A stretch of 64,000 bases of DNA from Thiocapsa sp. Its GTDB lineage: Bacteria; Pseudomonadota; Gammaproteobacteria; Chromatiales; Chromatiaceae. Positions 26,731 through 34,524 of this stretch are shown here, one piece after another. The stretch covers positions 620,001-684,000 of the forward strand of contig NZ_CP073760.1 in the NCBI RefSeq assembly GCF_018399035.1, in the 5' to 3' direction. The position numbers and the translations under genes are program-made. Positions within the stretch are counted from its first letter, which is position 1, and every line of letters starts with the position of its first letter. The notes below the pieces were generated by a model that was not told where the DNA came from, did not search any database, and was given only the letters and a program-made list of their open reading frames with translations.

Positions 26731-28215
26731 GCGTGCATCCTGCACCGTCGCGGATGCGCCCGGCCATGGCGATAACCGCGCGTCCGGGTCTGCTTTGCGG
26801 CGGATCGCCCTTCACTGCGGCGTGTCGCCGTCCAGATCCAGCTCGCGGCACCGTTTGGCGGCGGTCCGAAAGCGGGTGCGCACCTCGGCCTCTTCCACGA
26901 GCGGGCGCTGCCAGGCCCGTACGATGCCGCGAAAGGCGCTCTTCGGGTAGCGATCCCCGTCGCCCTTGCGGATGTCGTCCGAAAGATAGACGACGCCCGC
27001 GGCGGTGTGCACATGGCGGTAGGTGACCCACTCGATCGAGAAGGCGCCGGGGGTGGCGCGATTCGCCCGCTGCGGGCGCACCCGCACGCCGATGCGACCC
27101 CGGGCACTGCGCGGCAGCCCCCGACCGGCCTCCGCCAGACGTTGCTCGAAGGCGCTGCGTCCCTGCTCGGCGCGCTCCTGCAGGGCGGCCAGGTTGCGCG
27201 CGATCCAGGCGTCGAGCGCCTCCTCGACCTGGTTCGGTGCCGCGTCCGCGTCCGCGTCCGCGTCGGCGGCGTCGTCCTCCTCGGCGTCCCTGCCCCCAAC
27301 GCCGGACGGGCCTGCCCGGAAGGCTGCCTCGAGCGTGTGGGCAGGCGGCACGCCGGCCTGGCGTTCGCACCCTCTTATCTTTGGTGAAACAAGGCCCGCT
27401 GTTCTCCCTTGCCGCGGGAGGCTTCCGGTCAGGGCAGGCAGTTCCGTGAGGGTCATCCGGGCATCCTGCACCGCCCGGGATGCGCCCGGCCTTGGCGATA
27501 ACCGTGCGGAGGGGTCTACTTTGCGGCGGATCGCCCTTCGCTACGGCCCCTTGTCGCCGTCCAGATCCAGCTCGCGGCACCGTTTGGCGGCGGCCCGAAA
27601 GCGGGTGCGCACCTCGGCAATGTGGCGCGCGGCGGCGCGGATGGCGCCGAATCCCTGCTCGGCCTCTTCCACGAGCGGGCGCTGCCAGGCCCGTGCGATG
27701 CCGCGAAAGGCGCTCTTGGGGTAGCGATCCCCGTCGCCCTTGCGGATGTAGTCCGACAGATAGACGACGCCCGCGGCGGTGTGCACATGGCGGTAGGTGA
27801 CCCACTCGATCGAGAAGGCGCCGGGGGTGGCGCGATTCGCTCGCTGCGGGCGCACCCGCACGCCGATGCGACCCCGGGCACTGCGCGGCAGCCCCTGACC
27901 GGCCTCCGCCAGGCGTAGCTCGAAGGCGCTGCGTCCCTGCTCGGCGCGCTCCTGCAGGGCGGCCAGGTTGCGCGCGATCCAGGCGTCGAGCGCCTCCTCG
28001 ACCTGGTTCGGTGCCGCGTCCGCGTCCGCATCGGCGGCGTCGTCCTCCTCGGCGTCCCTGCCCGCAACGCCGGGCGGGCCTGCCCGGAAGGCTGCCTCGA
28101 GCGTGTGGGCAGGCGGCACGCCGGCCGGGCGTTCGCACCCTCTTATCTTTGGTGAAACAAGGCCCGCTGTTCTCCCCTGCCGCGGGAGGCTTCCGGTCAG
28201 GGCAGGCAGTTCCGT
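26725..28215. repeat. Tandem duplication of about 730 bp spanning mobI
   Basis: Copy A (about 26725-27450) and copy B (about 27450-28215) align over nearly their whole length with only scattered substitutions. Copy A lacks 45 bp relative to copy B (after CACCTCGGC at about 26885), flanked by the short repeat CTCGGC. The copies also differ in the number of GCGTCC units in the Asp-Ala-coding run. The GCATCCTGCACC block at 26735 and 27461, offset by 726 bp, marks the left edge. The unit includes the relaxase ribosome binding site and start. Confidence 0.9.
26812..27456 (-). CDS. MobI-like protein, second (truncated) copy
   Basis: This 214-residue near-copy of the gene at 27541-28308 lacks that gene's N-terminal leader. 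Its start region reads (M)QDARM-T-L, matching the relaxase start (M)QDARM-S-L, and it uses the same AGGA binding site. The tandem duplication therefore put the relaxase's translation start in front of the body of mobI. A 15-residue in-frame deletion (the QGFGAIRAAARHIAE present in the full copy) removes part of a C-terminal helix, and the Asp-Ala run before the conserved domain is longer. The core (RGRIGVRVRPQRANRATPGA, FSIEWVTYRHVHT) is unchanged. It may be functional or may interfere with the full-length form. Confidence 0.75.
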   Translation of the reverse strand: MTLTELPALTGSLPRQGRTAGLVSPKIRGCERQAGVPPAHTLEAAFRAGPSGVGGRDAEEDDAADADADADAAPNQVEEALDAWIARNLAALQERAEQGRSAFEQRLAEAGRGLPRSARGRIGVRVRPQRANRATPGAFSIEWVTYRHVHTAAGVVYLSDDIRKGDGDRYPKSAFRGIVRAWQRPLVEEAEVRTRFRTAAKRCRELDLDGDTPQ

Positions 28216-28308
28216 CGCCCCTCGGTCGGTCGGCGCGTCGCACTCTCCTCGTACAGAGTGCAACCCCTCGTTCGGGTCTTCCGTATTGCCGTTCGGTCGT
28301 CGTGTCAT
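27541..28308 (-). CDS. MobI-like oriT-processing auxiliary protein
   Basis: The protein has 255 residues from the ATG at 28308, which follows AGGGAG; a start at 28458 would only add an unconvincing leader. The conserved part (about 130-255) has a beta-rich RGRIGVRVRPQ, FSIEWVTYRHVHT and YPKSAFRGIARAWQRPLVEE, then a basic helical C-terminus. This resembles MobI of SXT/R391 and IncA/C elements, which is encoded next to oriT and needed for transfer. An acidic Asp-Ala repeat and a helical stretch precede the core. Position agrees with the family: first gene of the relaxase arm, bordering the divergent intergenic region. Confidence 0.65.
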   Translation of the reverse strand: MTRRPNGNTEDPNEGLHSVRGECDAPTDRGATELPALTGSLPRQGRTAGLVSPKIRGCERPAGVPPAHTLEAAFRAGPPGVAGRDAEEDDAADADADAAPNQVEEALDAWIARNLAALQERAEQGRSAFELRLAEAGQGLPRSARGRIGVRVRPQRANRATPGAFSIEWVTYRHVHTAAGVVYLSDYIRKGDGDRYPKSAFRGIARAWQRPLVEEAEQGFGAIRAAARHIAEVRTRFRAAAKRCRELDLDGDKGP

Positions 28309-28800
28309 GCAGTGCTCCCTGTTCGCTCGGGACGGGCGTGCGTATGCGCGCGTCCATCGGGTGGGTGTCGCCGGACGGCGGAAAACGCCGCGCGGAACTT
28401 CATTCATGCATCCCTGCGTTCCAATACGCCACCGGTCAAGCGCTCGCCGCGTTCTCACCGATCGGCATTCCCGTTGTATTTCCGGAACCTATCCGTTCTG
28501 CGGGTCGCGTTTGTTTCGCTTTCCCGCGAACGGCGGCCGTTCTCCATTGCCGTCGGGCGCCGGGAGGTTAGCACGCGCCATGCGTCGGGCACCGCCCGGA
28601 AAGACACCGTTTTCGGTCATTTAAACGGCTGGCGTTGCACCGCCTCGACGCCAAGAATGCCGAGCGTTCGCTGTCGCCTTCTTGTGCGCTGATTGCGGAC
28701 CTCTTGTGAACCTTGTCATTGGAATGCATCGGGACGGCGACAACGTGAAGTGCGTTTGTGTACCGCCAGTGCATTCGGTGTGAACCCATCGGGCGGAGCC
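28309..28800. promoter_or_regulatory. Divergent intergenic region, likely promoters and oriT
   Basis: This stretch of about 490 bp has no credible gene and separates the minus-strand mobI-traI-traB arm from the plus-strand parM-traG arm, so at least two divergent promoters should lie here. In SXT-like elements oriT is adjacent to mobI, which makes this the best place for it. A short inverted repeat (GAACGG-CGG-CCGTTC, 28528-28542) is visible, and composition becomes more AT-rich at 28600-28760 (for example CGGTCATTTAAACGG). No nick site can be assigned. The GGCGGAG at 28791-28797 is the parM ribosome binding site. Confidence 0.45.
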
Positions 28801-29799
28801 ATGTACGTCGTCGGACTCGATATCGGCTATTCGAATGTGAAGATCGCCGCAGGGCCTCGCGGAGCGCTGCCGCGACTGATCCTGCGCCCGGCCGGAGCCG
28901 CTCCCCTGGAGCGTCTGGGCGAGCGCATCGGCGCGGTCGCGGAGGAGGGGATCGCGGCCGCCGATCGGCCGGTTGTGGTCGATCTGGGCGGCGTGCCCTG
29001 GGCGGCGGCGATCGAGCCCGAGCGCTTCGAGGACTGGCAGCGCCCGCTGCACGAGGACTACCCGGCCACCCCGAGCTACCACGCGCTGGCCCTGGCCGCG
29101 CTGCAGCTGACCGGGCAGCGCGCCATCGACGTGGTCGTGACCGGACTGCCGGTCGCCCAAGCCGGCGACCCGCGCCGTCGGGAGAGCCTGAAGCGCCTCC
29201 TGACGGGGCGGCACGGCCCGGGCGCGGCGAGCCTCGAGGTCGGCGAGGTGCGGGTCATTCCGCAGCCGATCGGCGCCTACCTCGATCTGGTCTATGCCGC
29301 GACGGACGAGGAGATCCTAGAGCGGATCGAGACCGGCACCGTCATCGTGCTGGACGCCGGCTTCTATTCCTTCGATTGGGCGCTCGTCGTCAAAGGGGAG
29401 CTGCGCCGCAGCGCCAGCGGCACCAGCCTGGAGGCCATGTCGGTGCTGCTGGAGCGGGCCGCGCAGGAGGCCGCGGCCGAGGCGGGCGGCAAACCCCAGC
29501 CGCTGGGTCTGGAGGCCGCGTTGCGCGCCGGGCGTGCACATGTGCTGCAGGCCGGACATCGCCTGTCGCTGCCGAGCCTGCTCGGGCGCGCGGCCGGTCC
29601 GGTCTGTGCGGTTGCCCTGGAGAGCCTGCGCCGATCCCTGCGCCGCGAGAGTGCGAGCGTGGACCTCGTGCTGATCGCCGGGGGCGGCGGAAGTCACTAC
29701 GTGCGCGCGGCCGCCGGGTTGTTTCCTGGCGCGACGGTCGTGGTGGCCCAGGATCCAATCGCTGCCAACGCGCGCGGGTTTCATCGCTATGCCGGCTGA
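28801..29799 (+). CDS. parM: ParM/StbA-type actin-like ATPase
   Basis: This 332-residue protein of the actin/Hsp70 superfamily shows phosphate-1 (GLDIGYSNVK, residues 6-15), phosphate-2 (TVIVLDAGFYSFDW, near 180) and the adenosine motif LIAGGGG near 292. ParM proteins polymerise to push plasmid or element copies apart. Related genes occur in plasmids and in ICEs that replicate transiently, so this one suggests an extrachromosomal phase. The ATG at 28801 follows GGCGGAG. The downstream small gene overlaps its end by 11 bp and may encode the DNA-binding adaptor. Confidence 0.88.
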   Translation: MYVVGLDIGYSNVKIAAGPRGALPRLILRPAGAAPLERLGERIGAVAEEGIAAADRPVVVDLGGVPWAAAIEPERFEDWQRPLHEDYPATPSYHALALAALQLTGQRAIDVVVTGLPVAQAGDPRRRESLKRLLTGRHGPGAASLEVGEVRVIPQPIGAYLDLVYAATDEEILERIETGTVIVLDAGFYSFDWALVVKGELRRSASGTSLEAMSVLLERAAQEAAAEAGGKPQPLGLEAALRAGRAHVLQAGHRLSLPSLLGRAAGPVCAVALESLRRSLRRESASVDLVLIAGGGGSHYVRAAAGLFPGATVVVAQDPIAANARGFHRYAG

Positions 29800-30058
29800 A
29801 ACGCGTTCCCGCGATCCGTTGCGCGCGGTGGTCAACATCGGCCCGTCCCAGCCCGAGCTGCTGGCGGATCTCGTGCAGCTGCCCAAGCGCTCGCGGGCCG
29901 CCCGGCTGCGCCACCTCGCCGCCGTCGGGCTGTTGGCGATCAAGGGCGGAGCCGGCGTGCTCGCCAAGGTCTCGCCTGCGCCGTCGACGCCTCCCGAGGC
30001 GTCGGCGCAACGGCGCCGGGATCGCCTCGTCGGTCGGCTGGGGCGCGTCGATGATTAG
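29789..30058 (+). CDS. Small basic partner of ParM
   Basis: This 89-residue basic protein overlaps the end of parM by 11 bases and the start of the transglycosylase gene by 8. It is Arg/Ala-rich with one or two helices (RAARLRHLAAVGLLAIKGGA) and no recognised domain. Size, charge and coupling fit a ParR-like or other accessory DNA-binding factor, but no ribbon-helix-helix pattern can be shown. Its function is open. Confidence 0.65.
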   Translation: MPAETRSRDPLRAVVNIGPSQPELLADLVQLPKRSRAARLRHLAAVGLLAIKGGAGVLAKVSPAPSTPPEASAQRRRDRLVGRLGRVDD

Positions 30059-31181
30059 ACCCGTCTGGTTTGTCGGTGTGCTGTGCGGTGTGCTGGCCAT
30101 GTCTGCGCCGGTCCATGCCGCACCCGAAACAATTGACGGCGCAGCCGCCGGAACACCCGCCGGCGCCGGCGAAGCACCGTTGCCGGCGGTCTGGGCCGAG
30201 CCGGCACGGGTGCACGGGATCGAACCGCATCTGCTCTACGCCGCCGCGCTCTCGGCGAGCGGGCGGATCGCGAACGGTCAGGCCTCGCCGTGGCCCTGGA
30301 CGCTGGTCGTGGACGGGCGCCGCGTGCACTACGCCACCCGCGAGGACGCGCAACGCGCCTTGGAGAGCGCGTCGTCGGACGATGCGACAGACCTCGCGGT
30401 CGGACTCCTGGCGGTTCCGGTGCGCAACCTGTGGTTCGGCGGCACGCCGGCCGAGCTGCTCGATCCGGCGCGCAATCTCGCGCGCGGGGCCGCACTGATC
30501 GCCGTCGGCCTGCGCGCCTATCCGAGCAACCCGGCGCGCGGGGTCGGTCAGTATCGCGCCGTGCCGGAGACGGCTGCCGAGACCCTCGGCGCGCGGATCC
30601 TCGCGCTCGCCGAGGCGCTGAGCGAGCCGGGCAGCGGGTTCGCGGCATCGCCTGTCGAATCCCCCGAACACTCTTCAGAGCGGCCCGCCGTGCCGTCGCC
30701 CGCGTCTTCCGGCGCTCCGGCACAGGGCCCGCGCATTCGTACCGTCGTTGCACACCATCACGCCCGCTGCATCGACCCGGACAAACAACCCGTGGCCGCC
30801 CTCGTGGAGGCCGCCGCGCGCCGCCACGGCGTGGATCCGGCGTTCGCGCTCGCTATCGCCCGGCGCGAAAGCGCGTTCCGCCAGACGGCGGTCTCCCCGA
30901 AGGGCGCGACCGGCGTGATGCAGCTGATGCCCGCGACCGCCGCCCGCTACGGCGCGAATCCGCGCGACCTCGAACAGAACATCGACGCCGGCGTGCGCTA
31001 CCTGCGCGATCTGGCCGGGATGTTCGACGGCGATCCCGCGTTGGTCGCCGCCGGCTACAACGCGGGGGAGGGCGCCGTGATCAAGCACGGCTATCGCATC
31101 CCGCCCTATCGCGAGACCCGCACCTACGTCCCCCGCGTTCTCGAATCCCGATCGGAGTATCTGCAATGCCGCCAACCCTGA
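30051..31181 (+). CDS. Lytic transglycosylase with a degenerate second SLT-like domain
   Basis: This 376-residue exported protein (signal peptide about 1-24, ending PVHA) has two SLT-fold parts. The C-terminal one (about 245-376) is intact: catalytic Glu in AIARRESAF, then SPKGATGVMQLMPATAARYG and AAGYNAGEGAV. The N-terminal one (about 45-175) keeps the family's shape (HGIEPHLLYAAALSASG, WPWTLVVDGR, NLARGAALIAVGLRAYP) but has Ser-Ala where the catalytic Glu is expected, so it is probably inactive and perhaps binds peptidoglycan. The enzyme locally opens the wall for pilus assembly. The ATG at 30051 overlaps the preceding gene. Confidence 0.85.
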   Translation: MIRPVWFVGVLCGVLAMSAPVHAAPETIDGAAAGTPAGAGEAPLPAVWAEPARVHGIEPHLLYAAALSASGRIANGQASPWPWTLVVDGRRVHYATREDAQRALESASSDDATDLAVGLLAVPVRNLWFGGTPAELLDPARNLARGAALIAVGLRAYPSNPARGVGQYRAVPETAAETLGARILALAEALSEPGSGFAASPVESPEHSSERPAVPSPASSGAPAQGPRIRTVVAHHHARCIDPDKQPVAALVEAAARRHGVDPAFALAIARRESAFRQTAVSPKGATGVMQLMPATAARYGANPRDLEQNIDAGVRYLRDLAGMFDGDPALVAAGYNAGEGAVIKHGYRIPPYRETRTYVPRVLESRSEYLQCRQP

Positions 31182-31480
31182 TGCCGTCCCCCGGAATCCC
31201 CGACCTGCAGGACACCGTGCGACGCTGCAATCGCCTCTATTGGATCGGCGCACGGGATGCCGCCAGGGTCTCGCCGCAGGTGGCCGCAACACTGTTCGGC
31301 GTGAATCCGGAGCTGGCCGAGTGGCTCGCCGGCGCCACGCTGGAGGCGGTGCTCGATCTGGCCGAAGCACCCGTGGTGACCTTCCGCGCGAGCCTCGACG
31401 CACCGCTTGTCCGGGCGCAGGTGCCGCCCGCCCTGCGCAATCTGCATCTGGCGCTGCGTGCCGCCGGGGGTGCGGGTTGA
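31166..31480 (+). CDS. FlhD-like transcriptional activator subunit (SetD-like)
   Basis: This 104-residue all-helical protein has the FlhD pattern DLQDTVRRCNRLYWIGARDA, with Ala-rich helices following (VAATLFGVNPELAEWLAG). In SXT/R391 and IncA/C elements the FlhDC-like pairs SetDC and AcaDC are master activators of transfer genes. The start overlaps the end of the transglycosylase gene, and the stop overlaps the TTG start of the FlhC-like gene (TTGA). Being inside the transfer operon suggests positive feedback on transfer. Confidence 0.72.
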   Translation: MPPTLMPSPGIPDLQDTVRRCNRLYWIGARDAARVSPQVAATLFGVNPELAEWLAGATLEAVLDLAEAPVVTFRASLDAPLVRAQVPPALRNLHLALRAAGGAG

Positions 31481-32085
31481 ACGCCGATCCATTGAAGCCC
31501 GGCCCGATCGCCCTCGGGCACGTCCGTGCACACGTGTGGGATCCACACCTCGCCCGACACGACGCCGAAACCCTCGCACTCGCCATGCTGAAGCACGGCG
31601 CACGGGTCGGTGTCGTGCATTGGGCCACGGGTCTGAAGAGCACGGTCCTTGCCGGCTGGTATCGACAGCTGCACGGGCGGGCGCCGCCGCGCGGTCCGCT
31701 GCCGGACAGCGCCGGGTCGATGATCCGCACCCGCACCGAGCATGCTGCAGCCTCGCTCTTCGGCGTGGTCTATGCCGAGCACCGTCGCGACGGCGCCCAC
31801 GGGCGCATGATCGACCCGCAAGGGTTGGTGCGCGCCTACGAGCTCTATCTGGCGCTGATCGACGGCCCGCATGCGGGTGTTCTGGGTATCAACCAAGCCT
31901 GGATCGTCGCGCGGGATCTGCGCGCCGGGCTCGCCGCGATCGCCTGGTGTGCGTCCTGCGAGGCCCGCTACATCGCCATGCGCGACGCGATCCTGATCGG
32001 CTGTCCGCTGTGCGCCCTCTATGCGCGGGCCGGCGGACGCGCCTCTCCTCGGCGAGCAGGGCACCTCGATGCGACCTCGCGCTGA
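31477..32085 (+). CDS. FlhC-like transcriptional activator subunit (SetC-like)
   Basis: The protein has about 202 residues from a TTG at 31477 that overlaps the flhD-like stop. The FlhC features are an N-terminal helical region (ALAMLKHGARVGVVHWATGL), a middle RTRTEHAAASLFGVVY and a C-terminal zinc site formed by WCASCEARYIA and IGCPLC (four cysteines). With the FlhD-like partner it would form a heteromeric activator such as SetCD or AcaCD. An upstream ATG at 31240 would place its first part inside the flhD-like gene, so the TTG is preferred. Confidence 0.78.
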   Translation: MNADPLKPGPIALGHVRAHVWDPHLARHDAETLALAMLKHGARVGVVHWATGLKSTVLAGWYRQLHGRAPPRGPLPDSAGSMIRTRTEHAAASLFGVVYAEHRRDGAHGRMIDPQGLVRAYELYLALIDGPHAGVLGINQAWIVARDLRAGLAAIAWCASCEARYIAMRDAILIGCPLCALYARAGGRASPRRAGHLDATSR

Positions 32086-33070
32086 CGCCCTCGCCGCGGG
32101 CCTCTTGGTCGCGCTGACGGCCGGGCCGGCGTCGGCGACACCCGCGGGCGGTTTCTACGCGCGCGATGCCGAAGGCTGGTTCTGGTACCGCGAGCCGCCC
32201 GTCCCTGCGCCGATCACGGAGCAGCCTCCAAAACCCATCGAGGAGAGGCCGTCCGAACCCGTCGCGGCGTCACCACCGGCGCCGGAACCGATCCAGGCGC
32301 CCGCACCGCTCTCCGCGCACTGGTTCCGCGAGCACCTTGACACCTACCGCGACCGCGCCATCGACGATCCGTCCCCCGAGAACGTGGCGGTCTACCTGCA
32401 TCTGCAGCGCATCGCGATGGACAAGTCCACTCGGTTCGCCCGGGTGTCCGAGCGCGTGGTGCAGGGCGATCCCGTCCTCGACGAGATCACCCGCCGACCC
32501 ATCGCCAACTTCGGGGCGAACCTGGCGGACAAACAGGCGAGTGCCGCCGGCGATGCCCTGCTCGAACGCCTCGCCGGGGAGACCGCGCTCTGGTTCTTCT
32601 TCCGCTCGGACTGTCCCTATTGCGATGCACAGGCACCGCTCCTGGAGGCCCTCGCGCAGCGCTACGGCTTCGCGGTGCTGGCGGTCTCGCTCGACGGGGC
32701 AGGTCTGCAGGACGGGACGTTTCCCGCCTTCGACATCGACCGCGGTCAGGCCGAGGCGCTGGGCGTGATCTCGACCCCGGCGATGTTTCTCGCCCGCCCG
32801 GACCGGGGCGCGGTGGCGCCGATCGCCCAGGGACTGCTTTCGCTCGCCCAACTGCGCGATCGCATCGTCCTCGCCGCGGTCCAGGCCGGCTGGGTCAGCG
32901 AGGCGGAGGCGAGCCGTCTCCGATCCGGTCCGGCCGATGCGCGCAGCGCGGCCGCGACCCTCTCCGCACTCCCCGAGGACCCGGCCGCCTTGCTCGAAGC
33001 ACTGCGCGCCACCGTCCTGCCCGACACCCGATCCGACATCCGCCCCGACTCCAGCCAGGCCCCCCGATGA
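32069..33070 (+). CDS. traF: Conjugative pilus assembly protein TraF (thioredoxin fold)
   Basis: This 333-residue periplasmic protein has a signal peptide (about 1-23), a Pro/Glu-rich linker (50-85) and a C-terminal thioredoxin-like domain with an intact C182-PY-C185 active site (FRSDCPYCDAQ) and the cis-Pro segment GVISTPAMF. F-type TraF normally helps fold disulphide-rich transfer proteins; many homologues lack the CXXC, so its retention suggests real oxidoreductase activity. It overlaps the FlhC-like gene by 17 bp and traH by four. Confidence 0.92.
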   Translation: MRPRADALAAGLLVALTAGPASATPAGGFYARDAEGWFWYREPPVPAPITEQPPKPIEERPSEPVAASPPAPEPIQAPAPLSAHWFREHLDTYRDRAIDDPSPENVAVYLHLQRIAMDKSTRFARVSERVVQGDPVLDEITRRPIANFGANLADKQASAAGDALLERLAGETALWFFFRSDCPYCDAQAPLLEALAQRYGFAVLAVSLDGAGLQDGTFPAFDIDRGQAEALGVISTPAMFLARPDRGAVAPIAQGLLSLAQLRDRIVLAAVQAGWVSEAEASRLRSGPADARSAAATLSALPEDPAALLEALRATVLPDTRSDIRPDSSQAPR

Positions 33071-34509
33071 AGATTCGATTCGCACCGACCCTTGTCCTGA
33101 TCGCCGTGACGGCGACACCCGCCGCCGAGGCGGCCGGTATCGCCACCCAGTCGAGCGTCATGTTCGACAGCATGGTCAATCTCACCAACCCCTCCGCGCA
33201 CATGGGACAGCGCCGCGGCGCCTTCTCGGGCGGGTCGGTGGTGAACCGCAACCGCCTCATGAGCGAGTCGCTCTGGCATGTGGTGCCGCCGTCCTTCGAG
33301 GCCGGCTGCGGGGGGATCGACATGTTCGCCGGCTCCTTCAGCTTCATCTCCTCCGATCAGTTCCAACAACTGATGCGCTCGATCGCGGCGAACGCCACCG
33401 GTTACGCCTTCGAGGTCGCCCTGACCGCCATGTGCCCGACCTGTGTGGAGGTCATGGAGTCGCTGCAGCGCAAGCTCCAGGCGCTCAATCAGGGCTACGC
33501 CAACTCCTGCCAGCTCGCCAAGGGCCTGGTCAACGACGTGGCGAGCGCCTTCGACGTGCAGCACAAGGACAACACCTCGCTGGTGGCGATGGTGAAGGGC
33601 TTCGGCGACGTCTTCGAGACCCGCAGCCTGACCTCCGGGGAAAGCCCGGTGAACCAGGTCGCGAACAACTTGACCGACGAGCAGCGCGCCGAGGCCGATC
33701 TGCAGGGCAATCTGGTCTGGCAGGCGCTCAAACGTCAAGGCGCGGCCGGTTGGTTCGTCGGCGGCGACGATGCCCTGCTCGAAGCCATCATGAGCGTGAC
33801 CGGCTCGGTGATCCTCGGGCCGCCCGAGCCCGCTCCCGACGGGGCCGGGGACAACTTCCGGGTGACCCCGCTGCCGGGCAATCTCATGAGCGTGCGCGAT
33901 CTGCTCTGGGGCAGCAGCGCGCACGAGGACACCAGCAGTGGTCAGAGCACCGTGAACCATGTCGTGCGGCGCTACAGCTGCAACGACACGGCGGTGAACG
34001 GCTGCATGGCGCCGAGCGTGATCGCCGATACGCAGACCGTGGGGTTGGTGCAGTACACCGATCACCTGCTGCTGGGCGATCCGAGGGTCGCGGGCAGCGT
34101 CGGACTGGTGCAGAAGTTTCGTCTCGGCGCGACCGCACCGACCGCCCGCGAACAAGCCTTCATGGAGCTCGCCCCCAACGGCATCGGGGCGCAACTGCGC
34201 AACCTCGCCCGTCACGACGAAGGTCTGGCGCGGATCTTCGCCAAGCAGGCGGCTCCGGTGATCGCGCTGGAGATGGCCCAGCTGATCATGTCCGACCTGC
34301 TGCGTGCCGCGGAGAACGCACTCGCGATGGGCGGCAATGCCTACACCGCCAAGGTCGCCGAGCAGATCAAGGGCGCCCGCGAGCAGGTGTATCGCGAATA
34401 CGCCGTCCTCGCCGCGCGCTACGGCAACGCCCAATCCCTGCTCGCCTACTACCAAGACCTGTCCGCCCAAGTGAAGGGCCGGGCCGAGTCCACCCCCAAC
34501 CAACGCTGA
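33067..34509 (+). CDS. traH: Conjugative pilus assembly protein TraH
   Basis: This 480-residue exported protein has a signal peptide (about 1-22), the conserved GGSVVNRNRLMSESLW near 57 and the cysteine-bearing EAGCGGIDMFAGSFSFI near 80, both hallmarks of TraH. CPTCVEVME follows near 124, and the C-terminus is a long helical/coiled-coil region. TraH acts at the outer membrane with TraF in F-pilus extension. The ATG at 33067 overlaps the traF stop. Confidence 0.94.
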   Translation: MKIRFAPTLVLIAVTATPAAEAAGIATQSSVMFDSMVNLTNPSAHMGQRRGAFSGGSVVNRNRLMSESLWHVVPPSFEAGCGGIDMFAGSFSFISSDQFQQLMRSIAANATGYAFEVALTAMCPTCVEVMESLQRKLQALNQGYANSCQLAKGLVNDVASAFDVQHKDNTSLVAMVKGFGDVFETRSLTSGESPVNQVANNLTDEQRAEADLQGNLVWQALKRQGAAGWFVGGDDALLEAIMSVTGSVILGPPEPAPDGAGDNFRVTPLPGNLMSVRDLLWGSSAHEDTSSGQSTVNHVVRRYSCNDTAVNGCMAPSVIADTQTVGLVQYTDHLLLGDPRVAGSVGLVQKFRLGATAPTAREQAFMELAPNGIGAQLRNLARHDEGLARIFAKQAAPVIALEMAQLIMSDLLRAAENALAMGGNAYTAKVAEQIKGAREQVYREYAVLAARYGNAQSLLAYYQDLSAQVKGRAESTPNQR

Positions 34510-34524
34510 GGCACGGCGGCTTCC

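Noticed and set aside
25412..28357. A 981-codon minus-strand frame across traI and both mobI copies
   Set aside because: It lies out of frame with the recognised proteins, is Arg/Gly/Pro-rich, and merely repeats because of the tandem duplication.
28758..30050. N-terminal extension of the transglycosylase frame back through parM
   Set aside because: The upstream part is an out-of-frame reading of parM. The signal peptide begins at the ATG at 30051.
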